Shown here: positions 31,397 to 39,462 of the stretch, piece after piece
How positions within the stretch are numbered: position 1 is the stretch's first letter
Layout of the letters: each line of letters begins with the position of its first letter
The notes under the pieces: generated by a model
What the model was told of the DNA's origin: nothing
What the model saw: only the letters and a program-made list of their open reading frames with translations
The model's database searches: none
Program-made: the position numbers and the translations under genes
Origin: Prostheceraeus crozeri
Lineage: Eukaryota; Platyhelminthes; Polycladida; Euryleptidae
Assembly: GCA_907163375.1 (NCBI GenBank)
Contig: CAJQUW010007945.1
Coordinates: 1 to 64,000 of the forward strand
Reading direction: 5' to 3'
Length of the DNA: 64,000 nt

Positions 31397-33373
31397 TCAA
31401 GAAGAAAATTCAAACATAAATCTAGAAGGAGGTGCAATAGCGTTACGTGGACGTAGACATCGTGAAACAGGGGGTGGTGTAGGAGGAGGAAGAGGATCAC
31501 TATACACTGGTTGAGAAGAGACATGGGAAGGAGCATGTAGTGTAATTTGATTTCGATCACTTGACACACACGTAGGCACTCTGGGTCGGATCAACCGTCT
31601 GTTTCTTCTGATCACTCGTCCACTCGATAGCTTTATGAGATAGTCCCGATTATTTAGACATTCGACGATAATTCCGCATCTATTCCAAATCTTGGAAGCG
31701 TCTTGTACAGCGACATGAGTTCCCGTTTGCAACAATTCGAGAGGATGTGCTGTTGTGTTGTAGTAGGCTTCAACTTTCTCATGGATTTCAGCTGCTTTTG
31801 TTTCGATTTCATCTACTTTCTGTTGCCATTCTGGGGAGAAGTTTCGTCGATGAGCTGGAAGAGTGTCTTGGACAGGCTTTCCATATATCATAACGGATGG
31901 GATGCGGCCATCGTACATAGGAGTGTTCTTGTATAAAAGAATCGCTTCCGCAATTAAATCTCGATCGAATGAGGAGTCGGATCTCACGTTGCATTTTATT
32001 ATCTTCTTCAGAACCCTGACTGCCGCTTCGGCCTTGCCATTACTAGATGGGAAGTGAGGTGAAGAAGTGACGTGTGTAACATTCCATCTCGTTAGAAAGT
32101 TCTGAAATGATGAAGAAGAAAACTGAGGTCCACCATCAGACATTAATTGTTCAGGAACGGCGGTCTGGCAAAATAATTGTCTCATATATTTGATTAAATC
32201 ACTTGTTGTGGCATGAGTGCCTAGGTGAAATAATGAGGGCCAACCGGAATAACCATCTACCACTACCAGGAATTTCTGACCGTTGACTTCGGCAAAGTCC
32301 GCATGCAGATGCTGGAATGCTCTGTCTGGTAAGGGGTGCGATCGTAGAGGTTCCTTGCACTGATTGGGAAGCTGCTCCTGACAGGGTGCACATGATTGTA
32401 CAGCGTTAGAGATATCGATATCTATTCCTGGCCACCAAACAACTTGTCTTGCCCGTTCCTTTGTCTTCGCTATTCCCATGTGACCACGTTTAAGGTTCCG
32501 GAGAATGGTAGGGCGAAGTGTTTTAGGAATTAGAGTTCTGCGCCCACATACTATGAATCCATCGTCGACTGATAACTTTTCGCGCATTGACCAATACTTT
32601 CGTAGATCTAGTGATAATTGTTGTTTCTCGTTAGGGAATCCATCATTGATGACAGTCATCAAAGTCTTGTATTCTGGGTCATTTTCAGCTGCGCTTCTTA
32701 CCTCTTTAAGTCGAGGATCCAGGTTGGACGAAGACATAGCATAAGTGAGAGCTATCTGATGTATTGACGGCATGATTCCATCGTCGCTAGCTTGGTTCGA
32801 GGATAGCAGTGGTGAGCGGCTGAGGGCATCTGCATCAGAATTAAGCTTTCCCTGTATCCAATGCGCAGTATAGTTGAATCTCTGCAGTTTCATGCGCAAA
32901 CGTTGGAGACGTGGGTTTTCTATTTGATCTAGAGAGTATGAATTCATTATAGGGATGAGTGGTTTGTGATCGACGAATATATCCATATGCGATAGACCTT
33001 CAAGGAAGATGCGACATTTCTGTGTTGCCCATACAACTGCTAAAAGTTCAAGTTCTATCATAGCGTATCTGCGCTCAGTATCAGTGATGAAAGGAGATCC
33101 GGCTTGAACTACTCTCCATGAGCCGTCTTTTTGCTGTTGACGAAGAATGAAGCCAAGTCCGTATAGTCTTGAAGCATCAGTGTGAAGTCTCGTCGGTTTC
33201 GAAGGATCATAATAGGCGACGTGTAGGTCACTGGAGGCTAGAAGAGAGCGAATTTCCTCGAAAGACTTTTGTAGATTATCGTCCCATATGAATTCATTTT
33301 CTTTCTTCAAAAGAGGCTGAAGCGGTGACAGTAGCTTTGATGTTTGGTTAGTGTGACTCGACAGCTGGTTCAC
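31397..33373 (-). CDS. Gypsy pol, RNase H and integrase part
   Basis: The 658-residue frame begins with the end of the RT connection and the RNase H domain (RLHTDASRLYGLGFILRQQ, then ELELLAVVWA). The integrase has an HHCC zinc motif (GHMGIAKTKERA to CAPCQ) and a DDE core (DFAEVNGQKFLVVVDGYSGW, MSDGGPQFSS, SSNGKAEAAVRVLK). The tail is Pro-rich without a chromodomain. It overlaps the upstream frame slightly. Confidence 0.92.
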   Translation of the reverse strand: MNQLSSHTNQTSKLLSPLQPLLKKENEFIWDDNLQKSFEEIRSLLASSDLHVAYYDPSKPTRLHTDASRLYGLGFILRQQQKDGSWRVVQAGSPFITDTERRYAMIELELLAVVWATQKCRIFLEGLSHMDIFVDHKPLIPIMNSYSLDQIENPRLQRLRMKLQRFNYTAHWIQGKLNSDADALSRSPLLSSNQASDDGIMPSIHQIALTYAMSSSNLDPRLKEVRSAAENDPEYKTLMTVINDGFPNEKQQLSLDLRKYWSMREKLSVDDGFIVCGRRTLIPKTLRPTILRNLKRGHMGIAKTKERARQVVWWPGIDIDISNAVQSCAPCQEQLPNQCKEPLRSHPLPDRAFQHLHADFAEVNGQKFLVVVDGYSGWPSLFHLGTHATTSDLIKYMRQLFCQTAVPEQLMSDGGPQFSSSSFQNFLTRWNVTHVTSSPHFPSSNGKAEAAVRVLKKIIKCNVRSDSSFDRDLIAEAILLYKNTPMYDGRIPSVMIYGKPVQDTLPAHRRNFSPEWQQKVDEIETKAAEIHEKVEAYYNTTAHPLELLQTGTHVAVQDASKIWNRCGIIVECLNNRDYLIKLSSGRVIRRNRRLIRPRVPTCVSSDRNQITLHAPSHVSSQPVYSDPLPPPTPPPVSRCLRPRNAIAPPSRFMFEFSS

Positions 33374-35660
33374 TAGGCCAAAAAACTGAGCGAATGTCCG
33401 TCTTACTACTTGGAGTTGGATAATTCCGTATAGCCATGAGTAACTCAGGATCGATTGTGAACCCTCCTGTAGTCAAACGTAATCCAGCAAAGGTAATGTT
33501 AGTCTTAGCAAAAGTAAATTTCTTGCGATTGAGGGCAATATTCGTTTCTTGCAATCGCTGCATTAGGGCATTCACATCATCAATGTGTTGTTCGTACGTA
33601 GGACTTGCAATCAGAATGTCATCGACGATATGATGTACACCACGAAGACCTTGTAGGACTTCGTCCATCCGCCTGTTGTAGTGCTCCGATATGGACGAGA
33701 TACCGTAGGGAGCCATCTTGTAGCAGTATCTTCCAAACGGCGTGATGAATGTAGTGAGCTTTTGACTCTCAGGATGAAGCGGGACCTGGTGATAGCCTTT
33801 TAGGGCATCACACGAAGAGAAGTACTTCATATCAGTCAGGTTAACTTGAGCGACTAACTGAGCTGCAGTAGGAGACATGTATCTCTCGCGCTTCACGTGT
33901 TGGTTCAATCGACGGAAGTCAACACACAGACGAATATTCGCAGAATTTTTCTTAGGTGCAACAACTATAGGTGCACACCATTCCGTTGGCTGAGACAATT
34001 TTTCAATGATGCCGCTAGATTCCAATTCGTCTAGTTCGGATCGAAGCTTCTCCATTACAGGGATTGGGACACGGCGAGGCACAGTTATACTATGTGGTTG
34101 TGCGTCAGCTGCCAGGTGAATAGTGAAGAATTCTCCTTTCATGGGCGTTATTCTCTGATTGAAAACAGATTCATACTTGTTCAGCCAATACTGTTCATTC
34201 ATATGCAGGTTGCCAAGCGTTTCATTGACAACGTGGGCGCTGCATTGCTGTAGGGAGCTATCAGTGTCGACAGCATGTGAATCACCATTGTTACGCATCG
34301 TCGAATCATGTGACGTGCAGCTATTTTTGTCAGATGTCAAAGCATTAATGACCAGATTTGGTTTAGGGAAGTTCTCAGACAGCATTCCTAATGCTTTGCA
34401 AGTAGACCATTTTAGAATGGCGGGAGAATCATTCAATTCTCGTAGCACATGAACAACTGTCCGTACACTTCTATCGTAGTAGGCAATAGTAGCAGGAAAT
34501 GAACCCATAGCAGTCTCGAATAGGGATAGATTCGCAGCCTGAGGTTTAGTCGATTCCTTTGTGAGGTCATGTGTAGAAATGCCTAGTTCAGTCATTAGCG
34601 CGGGTCCAATTGCGTCGATGTTTGCTCCTGTATCAGGCATAGCAGTGACTTTCTTGGAGTTAATGTCTATCTGAATGAGAGGAGTCGGTTCATCGATTTT
34701 TGACAGAGTAACAAGGGTCCTGAAAGAGGATATCTGAGCTCGCGGTTCATTCTGGGCTGTGAGAGTTGACACCTGAGCTTTTCCCTTCTTAATAGGGTTG
34801 TCAGTCCTACAGACTTTAGGTAGGTGACCACGCTTTTGACATTTACCACAGGTCTGGTTATGAGCAGGGCATAATTTCCGATTATCAGCATGTGATGTCT
34901 GATTCCCACACCAGGAACAAGGGTTGCCGGTATTCTTAGGCCGATATTGGTTATTCTTGGCTTTCTCAGAAAATTGGAAACTTTTAGCAGATTTGTGCTT
35001 CGACTTGTTTTGACGAATAGCTGAGATACCTGATTGCGATAGCGCCTGTTTATCTCGCTTTGCGGCTTCTTCAGACTCGCAAATAGCGCGTGCCTTATCA
35101 AGTGTTAAAGAGGAGCCGATTTCGAGGAGCTTTTGTATAGCATCTTCATCCCTACACCCTAGGACGATTTGATCTCGCAATCTCAATGACTCGCAATTTG
35201 AACAGCAAGAAGAAAAGTTGCATCGACCAGCCATATCTTGCAGGTCAATCAACCAGTCATTCACAGATTCGTTGGGTAGTTGCACTCGGCGATAGAACTT
35301 ACGTGTCCACACGATGTTATTAACACATCCACAAATGTGATTTTCCAAGGCAGTGAGAATCTTGTCGACGTCGGTGCTGTCAGCCGCGGAGAGATGCAGA
35401 TTTCTTATCACTCGTAGGGTGGAGTAGGAAAAGGCATCATGTAGCGCGTCGAGTCGGATTTGCGATTGTTCAGAAACGTCTTTAATATGATGGATGTTGG
35501 ATAACCTCTCGAAAGCGTACCACTTAGTTTTCCAGTCAAGGAAAAAATCTTTGCCAATCTCAATGTCGAATCTGGGGGGCTCCTTACGCAGTTGATAGGG
35601 AGCGCTTGCCATAGTGACGAGGAGGCAATTGTAATCACACTTATTGTCAGTTTCGAGCAA
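33348..35660 (-). CDS. Gypsy gag-pol, gag to reverse transcriptase part
   Basis: The 770-residue frame begins with a gag-like region (PPRFDIEIGKDFFLDWKTKW). A nucleocapsid zinc knuckle follows (CGKCQKRGHLPKVC), with an extra Cys/His cluster before it. The aspartic protease has MPDTGANIDAIG. The reverse transcriptase shows LCVDFRRLNQHVK, FGRYCYKMAPYG and the catalytic HHIVDDILI. The pattern fits the Gypsy lineages in which gag and pol share one frame. Confidence 0.92.
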   Translation of the reverse strand: MLETDNKCDYNCLLVTMASAPYQLRKEPPRFDIEIGKDFFLDWKTKWYAFERLSNIHHIKDVSEQSQIRLDALHDAFSYSTLRVIRNLHLSAADSTDVDKILTALENHICGCVNNIVWTRKFYRRVQLPNESVNDWLIDLQDMAGRCNFSSCCSNCESLRLRDQIVLGCRDEDAIQKLLEIGSSLTLDKARAICESEEAAKRDKQALSQSGISAIRQNKSKHKSAKSFQFSEKAKNNQYRPKNTGNPCSWCGNQTSHADNRKLCPAHNQTCGKCQKRGHLPKVCRTDNPIKKGKAQVSTLTAQNEPRAQISSFRTLVTLSKIDEPTPLIQIDINSKKVTAMPDTGANIDAIGPALMTELGISTHDLTKESTKPQAANLSLFETAMGSFPATIAYYDRSVRTVVHVLRELNDSPAILKWSTCKALGMLSENFPKPNLVINALTSDKNSCTSHDSTMRNNGDSHAVDTDSSLQQCSAHVVNETLGNLHMNEQYWLNKYESVFNQRITPMKGEFFTIHLAADAQPHSITVPRRVPIPVMEKLRSELDELESSGIIEKLSQPTEWCAPIVVAPKKNSANIRLCVDFRRLNQHVKRERYMSPTAAQLVAQVNLTDMKYFSSCDALKGYHQVPLHPESQKLTTFITPFGRYCYKMAPYGISSISEHYNRRMDEVLQGLRGVHHIVDDILIASPTYEQHIDDVNALMQRLQETNIALNRKKFTFAKTNITFAGLRLTTGGFTIDPELLMAIRNYPTPSSKTDIRSVFWPSEPAVESH

Positions 35661-35743
35661 CGATAGCCAGTAGTTGCGATGCAGACAACACTAACAGTGA
35701 TAGAGAGAAAGTTAACGCAGAGTTCGTAGTTGTCGTGACGCCA

Positions 35744-35912
35744 TGTTCTATTCTTCCGAGCTATTATGCGTTAAGGGAAAACGACTATTCATGTTGGTAG
35801 ATTGTATCGAGAGTGTATATTCGAGATATTCATTCAATTACACAAGTGTCATAATAATGCGTTTGGTATAGACAAACAACTGAAGACAGTATGTTTTATT
35901 CAGCATGCATCA
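35744..35912 (-). repeat. Gypsy 5' LTR
   Basis: This is the upstream LTR in the minus-strand direction of the element, 169 bp, ending next to the ACATC duplication in the ATPase gene. Confidence 0.95.
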
Positions 35913-36202
35913 ACATCCTTTGAAGATTTGCTTTCTCGTAATAGATCATCTAATACTAGTAAGTCACCTGCTTTGATATCCTCAGTTGATGGCAACCCTT
36001 GCTTCACCTCATAACCTTTCTGACGAAGTGCAGAATGTAGTTGTGGTTGAAATATTCCATAATACCATTTGACTCTCTTGATTTCCTTGTTAAACATTTC
36101 ATTTCTATATTGTAGCAATTCAGTTACAAATGTAGTTTTACCGGACTGACTTGGTCCAGCGACACACATTGTGCGATCAGTGAATAGACGAAAATCTGTC
36201 AT
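35913..36202 (-). pseudogene. Packaging ATPase, N-terminal part (right of the Gypsy element)
   Basis: The part starts MTDFRLFTDRTMCVAGPSQS and holds a Walker A loop GPSQSGKTTF near residue 17, then a Walker B strand DLLVLDDLL near residue 80. It belongs to the A32/FtsK-like ATPase that would pump DNA into capsids. It ends at the Gypsy insertion, which separates it from the C-terminal part at 30725-31070. Confidence 0.88.
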
Positions 36203-36435
36203 CTTATGATTCCATTAACATTAAACTCATCATCCCGCTAATTTTGCTTATAACAACAAAACAGACACATGTTCCAGATCAAGTTTATTTACATTCAGAA
36301 TAGAAACTTTCAAGTTACATTTACAAATTAAAACATTTGTGTTTCCTCATCACAATTAGGATTATAGAAAGTTTTCAAGTCAGCATCTTGGCGCTTCATC
36401 TTCAATTTAGGATTCCCATCATTAGATTTCCGACC

Positions 36436-37062
36436 TCACTTTTTGCTCTCTTCCTTCCCATCACTTGAAGCAGTCTTATCAATGTTAATTAAACATTTAC
36501 CAATTGGTAGTGGTTCATAGACTAGTTGAAGAACCTTCATTTGTAAAGATGCGACTTTACCAGTCGAACCATGTGAGCCAATATAAAGTCCGGTAACGTG
36601 CACTAAGCCCATATAGCGGCCCAGTTTGAGATCCTCACATTCCATCGCGTTTGTAAAGAGATCGAATGCTTGAAAATGATCCGATAGTTTTAAAAACAGT
36701 GTATCGAATTCCGGCAATTCCTTATAACCAACTCCTTCCTCTAATGCCTTTCTCCAATGAGTGGGAGCACTTTCAGGCAGCTCAACACATTCTTTCGCGA
36801 AAGAGTCAATAGTTTTAAGAATCACCTGTTGCCATTTTGGAAAAGTCACTCGCATTTGTCTCATATTGCTATACCCTGATGTAGACATACCATTACTGTG
36901 GAAGAATGGAACTTGAAGATAAAAGCCATCATCACCATAATTCAAGGTTTGAAAGTAGAATGTATTTCTTATCCCTTGCACCTGTCGTGTCGGACGAAGC
37001 TTCAAGAGATCTTGCTCAAAAGCGTCACCTTCCTCTCTGATTGTATACATTTTCTGAGTCAT
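36436..37062 (-). CDS. Polinton protein of unknown function, 208 residues
   Basis: The frame has a TATA-like box about 85 bp upstream. The middle is helical (FPKWQQVILKTIDSFAKE). The C-terminal part is strand-rich (GLVHVTGLYIGSHGSTGKVA, LQMKVLQLVYEPL), which might be an OB-like fold for single-stranded DNA binding, but I cannot confirm that. The tail is charged (DGKEESKK). Polintons need a single-strand-binding protein for protein-primed replication, and this is one candidate by exclusion only. Confidence 0.45.
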   Translation of the reverse strand: MTQKMYTIREEGDAFEQDLLKLRPTRQVQGIRNTFYFQTLNYGDDGFYLQVPFFHSNGMSTSGYSNMRQMRVTFPKWQQVILKTIDSFAKECVELPESAPTHWRKALEEGVGYKELPEFDTLFLKLSDHFQAFDLFTNAMECEDLKLGRYMGLVHVTGLYIGSHGSTGKVASLQMKVLQLVYEPLPIGKCLINIDKTASSDGKEESKK

Positions 37063-37145
37063 GTTTCAACAATTACTAATTCGGAGCTTTCAACCAGCGC
37101 AAATGAATTGTCACTTGAAAGTGGTAAAATATCATTAAAGCGTCT

Positions 37146-37157
37146 TCCTTATATACA
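37146..37157 (-). promoter_or_regulatory. TATA box, leftward 208-residue gene
   Basis: The minus strand reads GTATATAAGGA about 85-95 bp before the ATG at 37062. A second TATATA word lies about 10 bp further upstream. Confidence 0.5.
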
Positions 37158-37213
37158 CCTATATATGACTCATCAATCAAAGTGATGACGTGTCACTTTA
37201 TGATTCGCTAACC

Positions 37214-37606
37214 TTATATTAACATTGCAGCAGTTGCTGCAATCCTTCCAAGCGGACTATTGATTACACCATTAATACTGTTTCCAATATCATTTAACAT
37301 ACTTAGAAACCCACCACCACCGCGCTGAATTAAGTTTCGCCTTTTCTTATCACTACTCCTTGGATTTGAAAACTTTTTTATGCTATTCAAAGAGCCAGCA
37401 TTCAATAGAGGCTTGTAAATAGGTAGACATTTGTGTATTGCAAAAGCTAAATTACGAATGAAATCATCACTTGAATTTTGAATCAATTTACACTTCCTCT
37501 TATTATCATGTATCCTGTTTAACTTTCGCAACGCCTTTTTAAACTGACTTGAAGGTTTGAAGGACCGTTTCGATTGACGAGAAGATGCCTTCCGTTTTAC
37601 AGACAT
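37214..37606 (-). CDS. Second small basic Polinton protein
   Basis: The 130-residue protein has a Lys/Arg-rich N-terminal third (SVKRKASSRQSKRSFKPSS, LNRIHDNKRKCKL), then RGGGGFLSMLNDIGNSINGV and a hydrophobic C-terminus. The Gly-rich turn followed by an amphipathic helix recalls the membrane-lytic or capsid-linking segments of adenoviral pVI/pX, as in the basic gene at 26633. The two may share a role in the virion core; this is inference from composition. Confidence 0.45.
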   Translation of the reverse strand: MSVKRKASSRQSKRSFKPSSQFKKALRKLNRIHDNKRKCKLIQNSSDDFIRNLAFAIHKCLPIYKPLLNAGSLNSIKKFSNPRSSDKKRRNLIQRGGGGFLSMLNDIGNSINGVINSPLGRIAATAAMLI

Positions 37607-37734
37607 TTTTATTCTAATATGGAAATAGATAATACAATTACAATTTTTGCTTAGTACTTACAACATTATACACAAAAGTTTACAAGCATTCACACAGAGT
37701 TTGTTGCTGGTACGTATAAAATTACATAAAACAC

Positions 37735-38268
37735 TTAACAAGTTGTAGAGGGAAACTGATATACACTCACATCGGCTAGAGTCTCATTTGTAGCAGTTAT
37801 GAGCTGCTCAATGTCTTTCATTAGATGTTTTGAAATAGGAAAGCACATACAGCAAGGCTTTAAATGGAAAGTCTTTAAAATATTGGCATAGTATGCCCGC
37901 AAACTGATCACCTCAGAATGTCCTTGAGCAGCCACATTGATGCTTACTGATGGCGGTCCACTGAACAAGTCCAGTTTGCACTTCTCACCCTTCTCGTCAT
38001 AGTAGCTGGAGGTGATAATGTCATGGAGACATGTGTTGAGTTTCCGTTGGATACTGCTGCACCAACAGCGAGAGTATTCCGGTACAATCTCCGTTTGAGC
38101 TAGTGGGCGAAATACTTCATTGAGCCAGAATCTTGCAACTCGTGTAAGAGCGTTGTTCACGACTCTCATCAACATTCTCTGCACCACAACGTCCTCTCCG
38201 CAGCGGAAATACTTCACTATTTCCTCCATCAGATCCACCAAATCCGCTTTATAGCCAGTTATATTCAC
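37735..38268 (-). CDS. Polinton protein of unknown function, 177 residues
   Basis: A mostly helical protein with scattered Cys (SRCWCSS, KPCCMCFP) and no motif I recognise. A TATA-like box (CTATATAAGGAG on the minus strand) lies about 145 bp before the ATG. It forms a leftward series with the UBA-RING gene upstream. Confidence 0.4.
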   Translation of the reverse strand: MNITGYKADLVDLMEEIVKYFRCGEDVVVQRMLMRVVNNALTRVARFWLNEVFRPLAQTEIVPEYSRCWCSSIQRKLNTCLHDIITSSYYDEKGEKCKLDLFSGPPSVSINVAAQGHSEVISLRAYYANILKTFHLKPCCMCFPISKHLMKDIEQLITATNETLADVSVYQFPSTTC

Positions 38269-38410
38269 GGCAGAATAAAATATATTGCTATATTGCCGGT
38301 GAAGAGTTGACTTCGGTAAATTATTGAAATGGGAATGTTGGTAGTGAACGACATGCTGATTGACATTGTATTAGCCTCAAATTATGCTTGAAATAGAACG
38401 GTACAATGGC

Positions 38411-38422
38411 CTCCTTATATAG
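38411..38422 (-). promoter_or_regulatory. TATA box, leftward 177-residue gene
   Basis: The minus strand reads CTATATAAGGAG. It is nearly the same word as the boxes at 19619 and 37146. Confidence 0.5.
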
Positions 38423-38476
38423 AAAAGTCACACAAAGACACAATAGTGACCAATCACAGACCTGCATGATGACTCA

Positions 38477-38989
38477 TCATGAACGATATACAGTGACTGT
38501 TGAAGATATTTCTTCATCGCAAAGGGGACAAGATGAAGTTTCAAAGGGTACATAACATGTAGAACACATAACGCTATGAGAACATGGCAAAAAGAGAAGG
38601 GATCGTTCCTGTTTAAAACATTTAACGCAGTTCCGTTCACATAATAATTTAAATGTCTCTTGTTCTAATTTCCTTCTGAAGTCACTTTTATTGGGAGAAC
38701 TTTTTATTAAAACACTGTCAGATGTCTCCTTCTTTCCATATCGTTCCAATTTGATCCTCCTAATTTCACTATCATTGCAGTGTAGCATGGAGAAATCCTC
38801 TATCCACCTACGATCCAAATTGTGATTCATAGCATGCTCATCTAGATCCATTAGTCGATCAACTAAATCACCAGCGTTGATATTTTCACTGAGATTTGTT
38901 ACAGTTTCTATGGCTTTGAACGAATATCCAAGGTCTCTTGCGACAACCCACGACGTTGAGATACTAGTCATCATTATGTATGTCATCAA
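38477..38989 (-). CDS. IAP-like protein with UBA and C-terminal RING
   Basis: The 170-residue protein matches the C-terminal half of inhibitor-of-apoptosis proteins. Residues 15-50 (ARDLGYSFKAIETV to LVDRLMDLDE) resemble the IAP UBA domain, which binds ubiquitin. Residues 121-170 form a complete C3HC4 RING: Cys121, Cys124, Cys136, His138, Cys142, Cys145, Cys154, Cys157, with the IAP-type ending STVTVYRS. No BIR domain is present. As an E3 ligase it could block cell death or mark targets for degradation. It lies just inside the right TIR, where cargo genes are common. A TATA-like word (CTATAAATATG on the minus strand) lies only about 10 bp before this ATG, so the true start may be a Met slightly downstream. 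It was probably captured from a host or virus. Confidence 0.75.
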   Translation of the reverse strand: MMTYIMMTSISTSWVVARDLGYSFKAIETVTNLSENINAGDLVDRLMDLDEHAMNHNLDRRWIEDFSMLHCNDSEIRRIKLERYGKKETSDSVLIKSSPNKSDFRRKLEQETFKLLCERNCVKCFKQERSLLFLPCSHSVMCSTCYVPFETSSCPLCDEEISSTVTVYRS

Positions 38990-39070
38990 ACAACTATCTC
39001 ATATTTATAGCATAGTTTGTCTACGTAAAAGGAAAATCAATGTGTCATCTTGATTACAATGGTTGCAATA

Positions 39071-39462
39071 GTCACAATAGTCGCAATTGAGCAAACCCAT
39101 TCAAAATCAAACAACGGACGTCTATCGGTACGTACCCAAGTGCTCAGAACCAAACCACACAAGTTCGATCATAGACGTTCCCAAACACAGTGTACTCAAC
39201 TGAGTGTACCAAACACATGTACCTATCCAGTAAAACAGATCTCATACAAGTTCCAAGTCATAACACTGAATTATACATGTACCTATCCATGTACCTATCG
39301 ATAACTAAAGTATACATGTACCTATCCATGTACCTATCCATGTTCCTATTGATAACACTAAACTTTACATGTAACTATCCATGTACCTATTGATAACACT
39401 AAACTTTACATGTACCTATCCAAGTACCTATCCGTGGCAAGTAGGGCACAGTTTTCACTACT
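39071..39462. repeat. Polinton right TIR
   Basis: This 392-bp repeat complements 13864-14255, with about six differences, all in the outer tandem-repeat half. It ends at the ATCCTC duplication (39463-39468). Confidence 0.93.

Larger units (their letters stand above)
31071..35917 (-). mobile_element. Ty3/Gypsy LTR retrotransposon inserted in the Polinton ATPase gene
   Basis: The element proper is 31076-35912, with the 5-bp duplication ACATC on both sides (31071-31075 and 35913-35917). LTRs of 169 bp, 31076-31244 and 35744-35912, start TG and end CA and differ at about one position, so the insertion is recent. A purine-rich tract precedes the 3' LTR on the minus strand (AAAAAAGGGAGA). A primer-binding-like TGGCGTCACGAC follows the 5' LTR directly. 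The order protease, RT, RNase H, integrase marks Ty3/Gypsy. No env or chromodomain is visible. The element looks nearly whole, with perhaps one break. Confidence 0.95.
13864..39462. mobile_element. Polinton/Maverick element, fossil, split by a Gypsy insertion
   Basis: The element runs between 392-bp TIRs that begin with AG, and is flanked by a perfect 6-bp duplication ATCCTC (13858-13863 and 39463-39468), the size Polintons make. It is 25.6 kb as it stands and about 20.8 kb without the Gypsy element. It carries the family hallmarks: family B DNA polymerase, retroviral-type integrase, adenain-like protease, packaging ATPase and major capsid protein. Rightward genes occupy 14.9-24.7 kb and leftward genes most of 24.9-39.0 kb, converging near 24.8 kb. 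It looks broken in about four or five places, one being the Gypsy insertion. The TIRs differ at about six of 392 positions, so the copy is old but not ancient. Confidence 0.95.
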
